From assembly GCA_022561775.1 (NCBI GenBank), contig JADFQO010000003.1, positions 1 to 64,000 on the forward strand: 64,000 bases of DNA. Direction: 5' to 3'. The stretch's first letter is position 1. The number at the start of each line of letters is the position of its first letter. The position numbers were made by a program, and so were the translations under genes. Source of the DNA: Myxococcales bacterium (GTDB lineage: Bacteria > Myxococcota_A > UBA9160 > SMWR01). The notes beneath the pieces were generated by a model. It was not told where the DNA came from. It ran no database searches and was given only the letters and a program-made list of their open reading frames with translations. Positions 53,768 through 61,654 of the stretch are shown here, in pieces.

Positions 53768-54536
53768 ACTCCAGCGCGCCCTCGCAGCGCGCATCGTGGC
53801 CGGGGAAGGGCCCGATCTCGACGATTGGATTTGCGTGCCTTCCGAAGCGGACCTCGCAGCACGTGTGGCGGTCTACGTCCAGGGGTATCCCGCGCGCATC
53901 CGAGAGGCATTGCGTGAAACCTTTCTCGCGGTGGCGCACATCCTCGGCGACCGATCTTTTGCGGCGCTTGCCGACCGCTATGCGAGAGGCGTACCCGCCG
54001 ATCTCCGAAATCTCAATCTCGTCGGAGCGGCTTTTCCTGCACACCTCGAGTCGGACCGCGCGAGCGATGATTTGCCGTTCCTTCCCGCTCTCGCCGAGCT
54101 CGAGTGGGCGGTCGACCGGTGTTTCCATGCGGATCTTCTACCGGCGTTCGAACCTTCGGCCTGTAGCGGATGGTCTTGGGAAGATTGGGGGCGCGCGAAA
54201 ATCGGGTTTCAACCCGGGCTCGCGCTCGTTTGCGCCCCGTGGCCGCTGCGCGAGCTGCGCGAGACATGCCGGTGCGAGCGGTCCGAGATCGATGTGGACC
54301 TGGTCGATCGACACGACCGGGTGTTGGTTTACCGACGGGGCTTCGAAGTCGTCGTCGAGTCGATCGGGGCAGCCGAGGCCGAGGCCGCCGAATCGCTGCA
54401 AAACCGGGGCCTGCTCGGCGAAGTTACCGCGAAGCTTGCCGGTTCTGGCGCAGAGCCTGGATCCGTGGTCGGGTTCTTTGGCCGCTGGGTTTCTCTTGGG
54501 CTCGTCGTTTCTTGCGAGGCCTCTCCGTCTTCCTGA
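53748..54536 (+). CDS. bufC: DUF2063 bufferin partner protein (BufC)
   Basis: A 262-residue protein. The N-terminal DUF2063 domain (LAELQRALAARIVAG, then RVAVYVQGYPARIREALRETF and LPFLPALAELEWAVDRCFHA) is that of BufC/HvfC/MbnC-like partners, thought to present the precursor peptide to the DUF692 enzyme. The ATG is 20 bases inside the end of bufB, so the two are coupled. The C-terminal 120 residues are less conserved. No DoxX-family BufD or other export gene follows; the next gene starts 230 bases on. Confidence 0.85.
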   Translation: MQPSLAELQRALAARIVAGEGPDLDDWICVPSEADLAARVAVYVQGYPARIREALRETFLAVAHILGDRSFAALADRYARGVPADLRNLNLVGAAFPAHLESDRASDDLPFLPALAELEWAVDRCFHADLLPAFEPSACSGWSWEDWGRAKIGFQPGLALVCAPWPLRELRETCRCERSEIDVDLVDRHDRVLVYRRGFEVVVESIGAAEAEAAESLQNRGLLGEVTAKLAGSGAEPGSVVGFFGRWVSLGLVVSCEASPSS

Positions 54537-54766
54537 ACGCGCCCGCGGCAGATGCATCCATCTTCTCGATCCCAAGCAAGCGGAAATCTCGAGCGACGCT
54601 CGATTCGCCAGCGGTACTCGAAGGCTCCGCAGATCATTCCTCACCTTCCTGTATACTTCCCGCTAGGTCAAACGCGAGGTGTTTCGCTGCGCGGTAGCGG
54701 GGCGTCTGGCGATAGCCATCGCCGAATGCATCGGGTGGTTCGAGCGTTTGGGTTTCGGATCCTCTG

Positions 54767-56398
54767 ATGACTCTCCGGGCGCATCGATATCTGGCGATCG
54801 CGAGCGTTGTTGCAGGCATACTTGCGCACCGGTCTCTAGCGTTCTGGAATCCGGACCCGCACGGACAGGTGCGCTTCCAGGACTGGTTGTTCTCGTCGGC
54901 AGACGCCATTCCCCAGATTTATTTCGCGCTTGCAGCCGCGCTCGCCTATCGGAATCGGAAGTCGTTTCGCAGCGCGATGGAGCGGGCCGGTTCGCCGGCT
55001 CTGGCACTCCTCTCGTTGTCGCTGGGCTCGGCGTTATTCGTCTGGGGTCATTACGTAGATGCCACGGATCTGCTCCTCGCATCGTTCGTGCTCGTCTCGA
55101 TGGGCGTGGCGTTGCTCTGGTTCGGGATCGGCTTCGCGGCGGCGTGGTCGATTCCGTGTGTGATCCTCGCGTTCGCGTTTCCAATCCCGGCCGCGCTGAC
55201 CAACCAGATCTTCTATTCCCTCCGACTGTGGACGGCCGATCAGGCCACCGCGCTGCTCACCCTGGTCGGGTTCCCCGTGTATCACGAGGGGAACGTGATC
55301 TACGGCGCCGATGTGGTCGCGCAGGTAATCGATAGCTGCAGCGGCTTGCGGGCGATGGAGATGCTCACTCTCGCCGCGTTCCTCTACGTGCAGTGGTCTC
55401 CCGCCGACCGCCTCCGGGGATGGTTGCTGATCGCGTTGGCGCCGCCGATCGCCTACCTGTTCAACCTGCTGCGGGTGTGTTTCCTGATCCCGGATCCGAC
55501 CTCCGATCTCTCCGCGACGCATACCGTGCAGGGCTGGCTCGCGTTCTTTGGGGCGCTCACGGTTCTGATACTCGTCGATCGCGTTCTGGGCCGTCTGCTC
55601 TCGGGGCGATCCCACAGCGATTCCGTCTCTTCACCCGTGTGCGACCATCCGCAGCCGGCAGCTGACGCGGTGGCGTTGGCGAGCTCGAGGGCGGGTGGGT
55701 GGTCGATCGCGCTCGCGGCGCTGCTCGCCATGCTATTGGGCGTGTCCCTCTGGATGCCCCAATGGAGTTCAGCGGAGACCGAGGATTCCGCGAGCGCAAC
55801 GCCGATCTTTGGGCCCGTGGTCAACCTTCCGAGCGAAATGGCTGGGTGGAGGAAGGGTAGGGCGCTCCCGCTGGACCGCGATTTTCTCTGGACGGTGCGC
55901 TTTCCCCAGTACGCAAACCGGCCCTACCGCCTGGACGGAGAGACGGTGGATCTGTTCGTCGGTTACGGCGACCGACGAGATCGCAGCAGGAGCCTGCTCT
56001 CGCCCAAAAATGCGCTTCCGGGGCGCGGATGGCAGGTCGAAGAGCGAAGTTTCGCGAGACTCGACTCTTGGGATAACCGGGTGACGCGGGTCGTGGCGCG
56101 TTCTGGACAGCGCCGCATTCTCACCTACCACTGGTACGAGGGGACCGATTCGATGGCGCTGGAAGCGCTGCGAGCGCTGTTCGCCACCGACCAGTCTCCG
56201 CGCTGGCGGAGCCAGCGACCGCGGGTGATTCGGATCGGCACTCGGGTCGGTGTGGGAGCACTCGAGGAAGCCGAGGCAGATCGGAAGCTTCGAGCGTTTG
56301 CCGGCGCGCTCGCCACGGCTCTGCGGGATGGCGAATCGAGCCCGTTGGTTACCCCGCGGGATATCGGGGTTGGGGGACGTACATCTCGGCGCGACTGA
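54767..56398 (+). CDS. Exosortase fused to an EpsI-type domain
   Basis: A 543-residue membrane protein. Residues 1 to about 280 are an exosortase/archaeosortase-type transpeptidase with about eight membrane segments and the catalytic set C191 (IDSCSGLRAMEML), R236 (LFNLLR) and H252 (THTVQGW). Residues about 325-540 are a periplasmic EpsI (DUF3485) domain (VVNLPSEMAGWRKG; VDLFVGYGDRRDRSR; LTYHWYEGTDSM). Exosortases cut PEP-CTERM tails and attach the proteins during secretion, usually with exopolysaccharide. A PEP-CTERM protein is encoded at 57366. The 230 bases before the gene hold a TATACT (54652) without a good -35. Confidence 0.92.
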   Translation: MTLRAHRYLAIASVVAGILAHRSLAFWNPDPHGQVRFQDWLFSSADAIPQIYFALAAALAYRNRKSFRSAMERAGSPALALLSLSLGSALFVWGHYVDATDLLLASFVLVSMGVALLWFGIGFAAAWSIPCVILAFAFPIPAALTNQIFYSLRLWTADQATALLTLVGFPVYHEGNVIYGADVVAQVIDSCSGLRAMEMLTLAAFLYVQWSPADRLRGWLLIALAPPIAYLFNLLRVCFLIPDPTSDLSATHTVQGWLAFFGALTVLILVDRVLGRLLSGRSHSDSVSSPVCDHPQPAADAVALASSRAGGWSIALAALLAMLLGVSLWMPQWSSAETEDSASATPIFGPVVNLPSEMAGWRKGRALPLDRDFLWTVRFPQYANRPYRLDGETVDLFVGYGDRRDRSRSLLSPKNALPGRGWQVEERSFARLDSWDNRVTRVVARSGQRRILTYHWYEGTDSMALEALRALFATDQSPRWRSQRPRVIRIGTRVGVGALEEAEADRKLRAFAGALATALRDGESSPLVTPRDIGVGGRTSRRD

Positions 56399-56409
56399 AC
56401 CCGAGTACC

Positions 56410-56428
56410 TTTTCTCTTTTTGAGAAAA
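56410..56428 (+). terminator. AT-rich hairpin after the exosortase gene
   Basis: Perfect inverted repeat TTTTCTC-TTTTT-GAGAAAA, starting 11 bases after the exosortase stop. The stem is 7 bp but weak, with ATTTT a few bases after it. It may end transcription in either direction; alternatively it is a protein-binding site. Confidence 0.35.
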
Positions 56429-56521
56429 CATTTTCCCAAAGCGGCTGGCTTCCGAATCCCATTCCAGCCTAAAAAATCTTCAGAATCAGTTAGTTGCGAT
56501 ATCTGTAGGGTCTTCCACCGT

Positions 56522-56538
56522 TTGGCACCAGTATTGCT
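56522..56538 (+). promoter_or_regulatory. Sigma-54 (-24/-12) promoter of the PEP-CTERM transcript
   Basis: TTGGCAC-CAGTA-TTGCT matches the sigma-54 consensus TGGCAC-N5-TTGCW at every key base, with GG (56524-56525) and GC (56536-56537) ten bases apart. The start point would be near 56550. In other PEP-CTERM/exosortase bacteria a sigma-54 activator (PrsR) with its kinase PrsK controls such genes, which fits the place of this site. The activator gene is not in the window. Confidence 0.7.
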
Positions 56539-56557
56539 CTTCTAGACGCTGCGGGAG

Positions 56558-56673
56558 GGAGTGGGGGAGCGAAGAACGCCATTGACATTGGCAGCGGCTG
56601 TGTGGTCTTTGGAGTTTGGAGGAGTGGGGAAGCGAAGAACGCCGTTGACATTGGCAGCGGCTTTGTGGTCTTG
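56558..56673 (+). repeat. Two-copy 53-bp direct repeat in the leader region
   Basis: Copies at 56558-56610 and 56621-56673 (period 63) share 49 of 53 bases, including GCGAAGAACGCC and TTGACATTGGCAGCGGCT. The array lies between the sigma-54 promoter and the first gene, so it would be in the untranslated leader. It could be a duplicated regulator site or RNA element; nothing more can be said. Confidence 0.8.
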
Positions 56674-56792
56674 TGGGAGAGCTGGGTTTCCGCGGCAACA
56701 GGTGCCGGTGGGCAAATCGCAGATCTGGAATCTGAGTTGTGAGTGTTTCTGAGATTCGAGTGTTTCGGAGTGTTTCGAAAAGGAGATTGGTT

Positions 56793-57272
56793 ATGAAGTT
56801 ACAGCGCATAGTCAGCTGCATCACGGGCGTCTTCTTCGCGGTCGGCTTTGCCGCGTCCCAGGCGGGTGCGGGAACGGGGCCCGAGGGGTGCGACTTCACG
56901 CTTGAGTTCAAAGCGCTTCGCGGTGGCTCGCCCACGGTGAGCGTCGGAACGAAGAACATCACCGCCAAGGCCCTAATCGCGAAGGGGACGGCTACGAGCG
57001 ATACGACGATCGACGTGTCGCTGGTGATCGAAGCCCTTGTCGGAGGAGAGGTGGTCGACAGGCAGACTAGGGGCATACCCAATGAAGATGGCGGGAGCCT
57101 GATTCGGCTCGGAGTCGGTAAAGGTGGGCACGGCGACAAGCTCGCGATGATAATTCAATCGGGCGATTGCGTCACCGGCGAACCCGTGAACTTCACCGCG
57201 ACTTTCTCTGGACCGGACAGCGGCGGCGACCTCTGCATAGTAACCAAAACGATCACAAAGACCTGCAAATAG
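56793..57272 (+). CDS. Small secreted protein of unknown function
   Basis: A 159-residue protein with a signal peptide (IVSCITGVFFAVGFAASQAGA) and four Cys in the mature part (EGCDF, SGDC, DLCIVTKT, KTCK), which could form two disulfides. The body is beta-rich (SPTVSVGTKNITAKALIAKG; TIDVSLVIEALVGGEVV). It has no PEP-CTERM tail and no family I recognise. AGGAG lies 7 bases before ATG 56793. It is the first gene behind the sigma-54 promoter, followed 93 bases later by the PEP-CTERM gene. An upstream in-frame GTG at 56739 would put the signal peptide out of place. Confidence 0.7.
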   Translation: MKLQRIVSCITGVFFAVGFAASQAGAGTGPEGCDFTLEFKALRGGSPTVSVGTKNITAKALIAKGTATSDTTIDVSLVIEALVGGEVVDRQTRGIPNEDGGSLIRLGVGKGGHGDKLAMIIQSGDCVTGEPVNFTATFSGPDSGGDLCIVTKTITKTCK

Positions 57273-57365
57273 TCGCTGAATTATTTCAGTAATTCTCTGC
57301 TGGTGTTGGCGGGTCTACCCGGGGCTCGAGACGATGGATCGGGTGGACCCGCATCCGGGGTTCCC

Positions 57366-58355
57366 ATGAATGCTGAACGGCCTGTACGCTACCCGAACGA
57401 ACCGTCAAAGCGCGCGAGATCCAAAGGACCGAGTCGGTTGCCCCGCCTCAAGTGGCTGCTGGTTGCGGTCGGTCTGTGCTGGCTGTCTTGGCCCGCCCCG
57501 GCCGAGGCGCAAACCTGCGCGCATGACATCTGCGACGAGGGAATCAACCTGGATCAGAATTGCGATCCCTGCGTTGCCGACATCTGTGCTTTCTTTCCCC
57601 ACTGCTGCCAATTCGAATGGGACTTTGAATGTGTTGCCGAGGTCCTGACGACCTGTGAGGATTGGATCTGCGCCGCCGCCTGCAGCCATAATCTCTGCGA
57701 GATCGGGGAGCCCCTCGACTCCACGTGCACCTTTTGCGCCGCGAAGGTGTGTTTTAACGATCCCAGCTGCTGTGCGGATAGCTGGGACGCGTCTTGCGTT
57801 TTCAAGGTTCAACAGGAGTGCGGCTTCCAGTGTGCACCGGGAGCCAACAGATGCTCCGAAGCGCTCCCAATCACTCCGGGTAGGATCTTCGGCACCCTCA
57901 CCGATTCGACCAACGATGGCTGCGAGACCGCGCATGTCTCCTGCCAAAGCGGGGACGTGTGGTACGAATATACGCCGGTGGTAGTCCAGGATTTTGTGCT
58001 CTCCACGTGCTCGACCCAGCGCGCGTTTGGCATCGACACCGTGATATCGGTGCACGAGGGCTGCCCCGGGAACACGGGCAACGAGATCATCTCGAACGAT
58101 GACTACCGGCAAGGATTACTAGCGACGGAGTGCGCCAATGTCGCCACTCCCAACGTCCTCGACTCCGCACTCCCGCTCGGGGGGTTCTTTCAGCTTGCTG
58201 TCGGCGAGACCGTGCTCCTCCGGGTGTCCCACCACGAAGACTCCATCAAAGGCAACTTCGAACTCAGGCTCCTGCCGGAGCCCGAGGTCTGGCTGGCGTT
58301 CGTTGCCGGAGCCGGAGCGCTGGGCGCCCTCTCGCGGCGGCGGGCTCGGCGCTAG
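57366..58355 (+). CDS. Cysteine-rich PEP-CTERM protein (exosortase substrate)
   Basis: A 329-residue exported protein. The signal peptide (WLLVAVGLCWLSWPAPAEAQ) follows a basic n-region. Two tandem Cys-rich repeats come next, each of the pattern C-x3-H-x2-C-(D/E)-x-G...C-x2-C-x4-C-x5-CC-x4-WD-x2-C. Then follows a beta-rich domain (SGDVWYEYTP; FVLSTCSTQRAFGIDTVISVHEGCPG) of the kind found in bacterial surface proteins. The C-terminus is a PEP-CTERM sorting signal: LLPEPE, a hydrophobic stretch (VWLAFVAGAGALGAL) and SRRRARR. I chose ATG 57366 since the preceding open frame is Gly/Pro-rich leader. Confidence 0.85.
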   Translation: MNAERPVRYPNEPSKRARSKGPSRLPRLKWLLVAVGLCWLSWPAPAEAQTCAHDICDEGINLDQNCDPCVADICAFFPHCCQFEWDFECVAEVLTTCEDWICAAACSHNLCEIGEPLDSTCTFCAAKVCFNDPSCCADSWDASCVFKVQQECGFQCAPGANRCSEALPITPGRIFGTLTDSTNDGCETAHVSCQSGDVWYEYTPVVVQDFVLSTCSTQRAFGIDTVISVHEGCPGNTGNEIISNDDYRQGLLATECANVATPNVLDSALPLGGFFQLAVGETVLLRVSHHEDSIKGNFELRLLPEPEVWLAFVAGAGALGALSRRRARR

Positions 58356-58377
58356 CAATTCATCTAGATTCGCTGGG

Positions 58378-61300
58378 GTGGGTTTCAAAACCTCACGCGC
58401 ACAGGTGAAGTGCGCCCGCGCTCTGGTGGTGATGGCGGCCTTCGCGCTGCTGCCGAGTTCGGCGGCTCTCGCGCAGCAGGCGACCAAATCCGCGGAAGTC
58501 GAGACGCTCGATGCCGATGTCGACCCGCTCTACCGCGAGGGCCGCTTCGACGAGGCGATTGCGCTCGCAGAGCGCGCGCTCTCGATCCAGGAAAGAACAC
58601 TCGGCCCCGAGCATCCCGGCGTAGTCAACGCGATCAATAACCTCGCCCTGCTCTACCGGGCCGCGGGTGACTACGTGGCTGCGGAAACCCTCTTTGAGCG
58701 GGTGCTCGAGATCACGACGGACACCCTCGGACCCCGGGACCCCGCGATTGCGATCACGATCAACAATCTGGGGATGCTCTATTGGGAGCAGGGTGACCAC
58801 GCGCGCGCCGCTCGGTACCTGGACAAGGCGCTCTCGATCTGGGAACGCTCCCTCGGTCCCGATCGCCCCGAAGTTGCGGTCTCTCTCAGCAACCTGGCGT
58901 CGCTGTATCGAAAGACGGGGAATTTCGAGCGAGCCGAGCCACTCTACGAAAAGGCGCTCTCGATCTGGGAGAAGAGCCCGGACGCCATTCACGACCAACT
59001 CGTCGACGTATTGCACAGTCTCGCTGCGATCCGTCAGGGCAATGGCGACTACGAACGCGCTGAATCGTTCTTGAAACGCGCACTTGCCCTCGAGGAGAAG
59101 GCTCACGGCGCCGACCACACCGAGACCGCCGTCGCGCTCAGCAATCTCGCGTCGCTCTACTACGAGTCCGGCGACTACGCTCGTGCCAGGCCTCTGTTGG
59201 AGCGGGTGCTTGCGATCATGGAAGGCGCCCGCGGCCCCGATCACCCCGATGTCGCCTCCGCGTTGAGCAATCTGGCCTCGGTCCACGCCGCGATGGGCAA
59301 ACCCGCGAGCGCAGAGCCTCTCTACGAGCGAGCGCTCGAGATTCGGTCGGAGGCCCTGGGGTCGGATCATCTCGCCGTCGCGGCATCCCTCGAAAACCTC
59401 GCCTCACTCTATCGAGCGCAGGGCGAATTCGCGCGTTCACGACCGCTCTGCGAACGCGCGCTCGTGATCCGCGTGGCGAACCACGGGCCCGAGCATCTCG
59501 ATGTCGCCAGGATCACCAGTGATCTCGGCGCGACCCACTGGGCGCTGGGTGATTTCGCGATCGCAGAGCCGCTCTTCGAGCGCGCGTTATTGATCCGAGA
59601 GAAGGCTCTCGGTCCCGAGCATCCCGCGGTCGCCACTTCCGTCGACAATCTCGCCTCGGTGTACCTGGCGCAGGGCCATCACGCGAGAGCGAAGCCCTTG
59701 TACGAAGCAGCGCTCGCAATCCGAGAGAAGGCCTTCGGGCCCGAACATCCCGCCGTCGTGCAGTCGCTTCGCAATCTGGGCTTGATGCACTGGGCAAAGG
59801 GTGATTGGGAGCAGGCCGAGAGCTACCTCGTTCGCACCGCGGAGATCGAGGAGCGGCAGATTTCACTGCTGCCTCCGGTCCAGTTCGAAGATCGGGCGCG
59901 CGCGTTCATGGAGGCGCTCTCGAATACCACGAGCCTGATTCTGTCATTCCAGAGCAAGCGGCCCGACCAGCGATCGACGACTCGCCTGGCGCTTACGACG
60001 GTCCTCCGGCGCAAGGGGCGAGAACTGAGCGTGGAGGCTGGCGAATCGGCTGTGTTCCGTCGACGCTTGGGAGATCAGGAGCGCGCGGTTTTCGACAGCC
60101 TGCTCGCGCACCGCAACGAGCTTGGGCGCCTGATCGTGCGGGGATCTGATCGGCCTCGTTCCAGATCCCTTCGAGCAAGCGTCGAGAAGTTACGACGCGA
60201 AGTGGGTGATCTCGAAAAGGCAGCCGTGAGCGGGGGAGCTGCAAGGCGGTCATGGGCCGCTCCGATTCAAATCGAGGATCTTCAGCCGAGAATTCCCGCG
60301 GACGCCGCGCTGGTCGAGCTGGTCGAGTATCAGGACTTCGATCCCACCCGGATTTCGGCTGATCGCGCTCGCGGGATCGCGCGTCTAGCGGCCTTTGTTT
60401 TGCGCTCTTCCGGAGCACCGCGATGGGTCCCGCTCGGAGAGGCAGCGGCGATCAACGCGAGCGTCGGTGCGTTTCGGGAGGTACTGGTCGACCCGGATGT
60501 TTCCCTGAAGAAGCTGCGCGAGCGAGCCCGCGACCTGTACGATCGCCTGGCAGCGCCCCTCGACCCCCACCTGGAGGGGATTCGAGTCCTGTTGGTCGCT
60601 CCCGACGGTGCGGCGGTCCTGGTTCCGTTTGGCGCATTGATCGACCCGGATGGCCGCTATTGGATCGAGCGTTACGAATTTGCCTATCTGACCAGCGGGC
60701 GCGACCTGTTGCTTCCGAACTCGGCGCTCCCTTCGCCGGGGCCGCCGCTGGTAATTGCTGCCCCCGATTACGACGCGGAGCATCCGGCGGGGAGGAGGGC
60801 GATCGGCGAGGCTCCCACGCGGCTTTTGCCGGAAATCGCAGCGCCGCATTTTTCGCCGATCGCGTTGTCTCAGACGGGCGCTTTGGATGTCGGAAGGCTG
60901 TTGGGCGTCACGCCATTGACCGGCGCGCAGGCGAGCGATGCTGCGATCAAAACGGCGCGAGCGCCCCGTGTGCTGCATATCGCGGTGGATGGTTTCTTTC
61001 TGCCGGATCAGGCCCGGGAACCAACGGTGCGCTGGGGCTCGATTCTCGGCATCGATCCGGGCTTGCGACCTCCGAACTCCGAGAACCCGCTGTTGCGCTC
61101 CGGCCTCGCGCTGGCGGGTGCAAACCGTCGGGCGAATGACGCAGACCGCGGTCTCCTGACGGCCCTGGAGATCGCCGACCTCGATCTGTGGGGAACACAG
61201 CTCGTCGCGATTGCGGTTCGCGGGATCGGATCGGAGGAAGCCGCGGTCGATCAGGCCGTCTACGCGCTCCGGCGCTCGTTGGTGATCGCCGGGGCCCAAT

Positions 61301-61548
61301 CGCAATTCATGAACCTGTGGAAGACGGACCATCGAGCTGCGATCGAATTGACGACTACCTACTACGAGCGCCTGCTAGCGGGCGAAGGCCGCTCGGAGGC
61401 GTTGCGAAGCGTTCAGCTCGCAATGCTTCGAAGTGAGAGCCGCAGTCATCCCTTCTACTGGGCGGGCTTCATCTCGATCGGCGCGCGGGGCCCGATCGCG
61501 TGGACAGATTCCCGCGAGGCCGTTCAAGAGATCTCCAGCTCGCCGTAG
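58378..61548 (+). CDS. Exported TPR protein with a catalytically dead CHAT domain
   Basis: A 1056-residue protein. The signal peptide is ARALVVMAAFALLPSSAALA. Residues 55-474 are ten kinesin-light-chain-type TPR repeats of exactly 42 residues. Residues about 700-1050 are a CHAT (caspase-like) domain with GTQLV, AGAQSQFMNLW and HPFYWAGFISIG at the expected places. The catalytic His of the THG motif is D871 (HIAVDGFF) and the catalytic Cys of SACETG is R948 (AIAVRGIG), so protease activity is not expected. The start is uncertain: GTG 58378 lies 22 bases after the PEP-CTERM gene, with GTG 58405 in frame. It is probably in the same transcript. Confidence 0.85.
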   Translation: MGFKTSRAQVKCARALVVMAAFALLPSSAALAQQATKSAEVETLDADVDPLYREGRFDEAIALAERALSIQERTLGPEHPGVVNAINNLALLYRAAGDYVAAETLFERVLEITTDTLGPRDPAIAITINNLGMLYWEQGDHARAARYLDKALSIWERSLGPDRPEVAVSLSNLASLYRKTGNFERAEPLYEKALSIWEKSPDAIHDQLVDVLHSLAAIRQGNGDYERAESFLKRALALEEKAHGADHTETAVALSNLASLYYESGDYARARPLLERVLAIMEGARGPDHPDVASALSNLASVHAAMGKPASAEPLYERALEIRSEALGSDHLAVAASLENLASLYRAQGEFARSRPLCERALVIRVANHGPEHLDVARITSDLGATHWALGDFAIAEPLFERALLIREKALGPEHPAVATSVDNLASVYLAQGHHARAKPLYEAALAIREKAFGPEHPAVVQSLRNLGLMHWAKGDWEQAESYLVRTAEIEERQISLLPPVQFEDRARAFMEALSNTTSLILSFQSKRPDQRSTTRLALTTVLRRKGRELSVEAGESAVFRRRLGDQERAVFDSLLAHRNELGRLIVRGSDRPRSRSLRASVEKLRREVGDLEKAAVSGGAARRSWAAPIQIEDLQPRIPADAALVELVEYQDFDPTRISADRARGIARLAAFVLRSSGAPRWVPLGEAAAINASVGAFREVLVDPDVSLKKLRERARDLYDRLAAPLDPHLEGIRVLLVAPDGAAVLVPFGALIDPDGRYWIERYEFAYLTSGRDLLLPNSALPSPGPPLVIAAPDYDAEHPAGRRAIGEAPTRLLPEIAAPHFSPIALSQTGALDVGRLLGVTPLTGAQASDAAIKTARAPRVLHIAVDGFFLPDQAREPTVRWGSILGIDPGLRPPNSENPLLRSGLALAGANRRANDADRGLLTALEIADLDLWGTQLVAIAVRGIGSEEAAVDQAVYALRRSLVIAGAQSQFMNLWKTDHRAAIELTTTYYERLLAGEGRSEALRSVQLAMLRSESRSHPFYWAGFISIGARGPIAWTDSREAVQEISSSP
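58540..59799 (+). repeat. Ten tandem 126-bp units coding TPR repeats
   Basis: Ten back-to-back units of exactly 126 bases (42 residues), each of the type G-D-(Y/F)-x-x-A-x-x-L-x-E-R-A-L-x-I...GPEHP.VA..L.NLA.LY. An eleventh partial unit follows (GDWEQAESY). The exact period without any indel suggests expansion by duplication or gene conversion. Confidence 0.88.
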
Positions 61549-61579
61549 TTCTCGGCGAGTTCCGTGCTGGCTGAGAACT
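61547..61579 (+). terminator. Hairpin between convergent genes (bidirectional terminator candidate)
   Basis: AGTTCTCGGC (61547-61556) pairs with GCTGAGAACT (61570-61579) in 9 of 10 positions across a 13-base loop. It begins at the CHAT gene's stop and lies 76 bases after the end of the convergent enoyl-CoA hydratase gene. No T-run is present on either side. Confidence 0.4.
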
Positions 61580-61654
61580 CCCGCCGTCCGCCCGCCTCCG
61601 CGTCCGAGCCCCGGTCTGGCGCTGTAGGCTCGTTCGCGGGACCGACGAGCAGAA

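Larger units (their letters stand above)
56399..56792 (+). other. 394-base non-coding stretch between exosortase and secreted-protein genes
   Basis: It contains, in order, an AT-rich inverted repeat (56410-56428), a sigma-54 promoter (56522-56538), two copies of a 53-bp repeat (56558-56673) and a GGAG-type ribosome site (56781-56785). It is clearly less GC-rich than the neighbouring genes. I find no convincing small gene in it. Confidence 0.6.

Noticed and set aside
58540-59799. Regular 126-bp repeats as a possible CRISPR or satellite array
   Set aside because: The period is a multiple of three and codes conserved TPR helices without spacers; it is a protein repeat.
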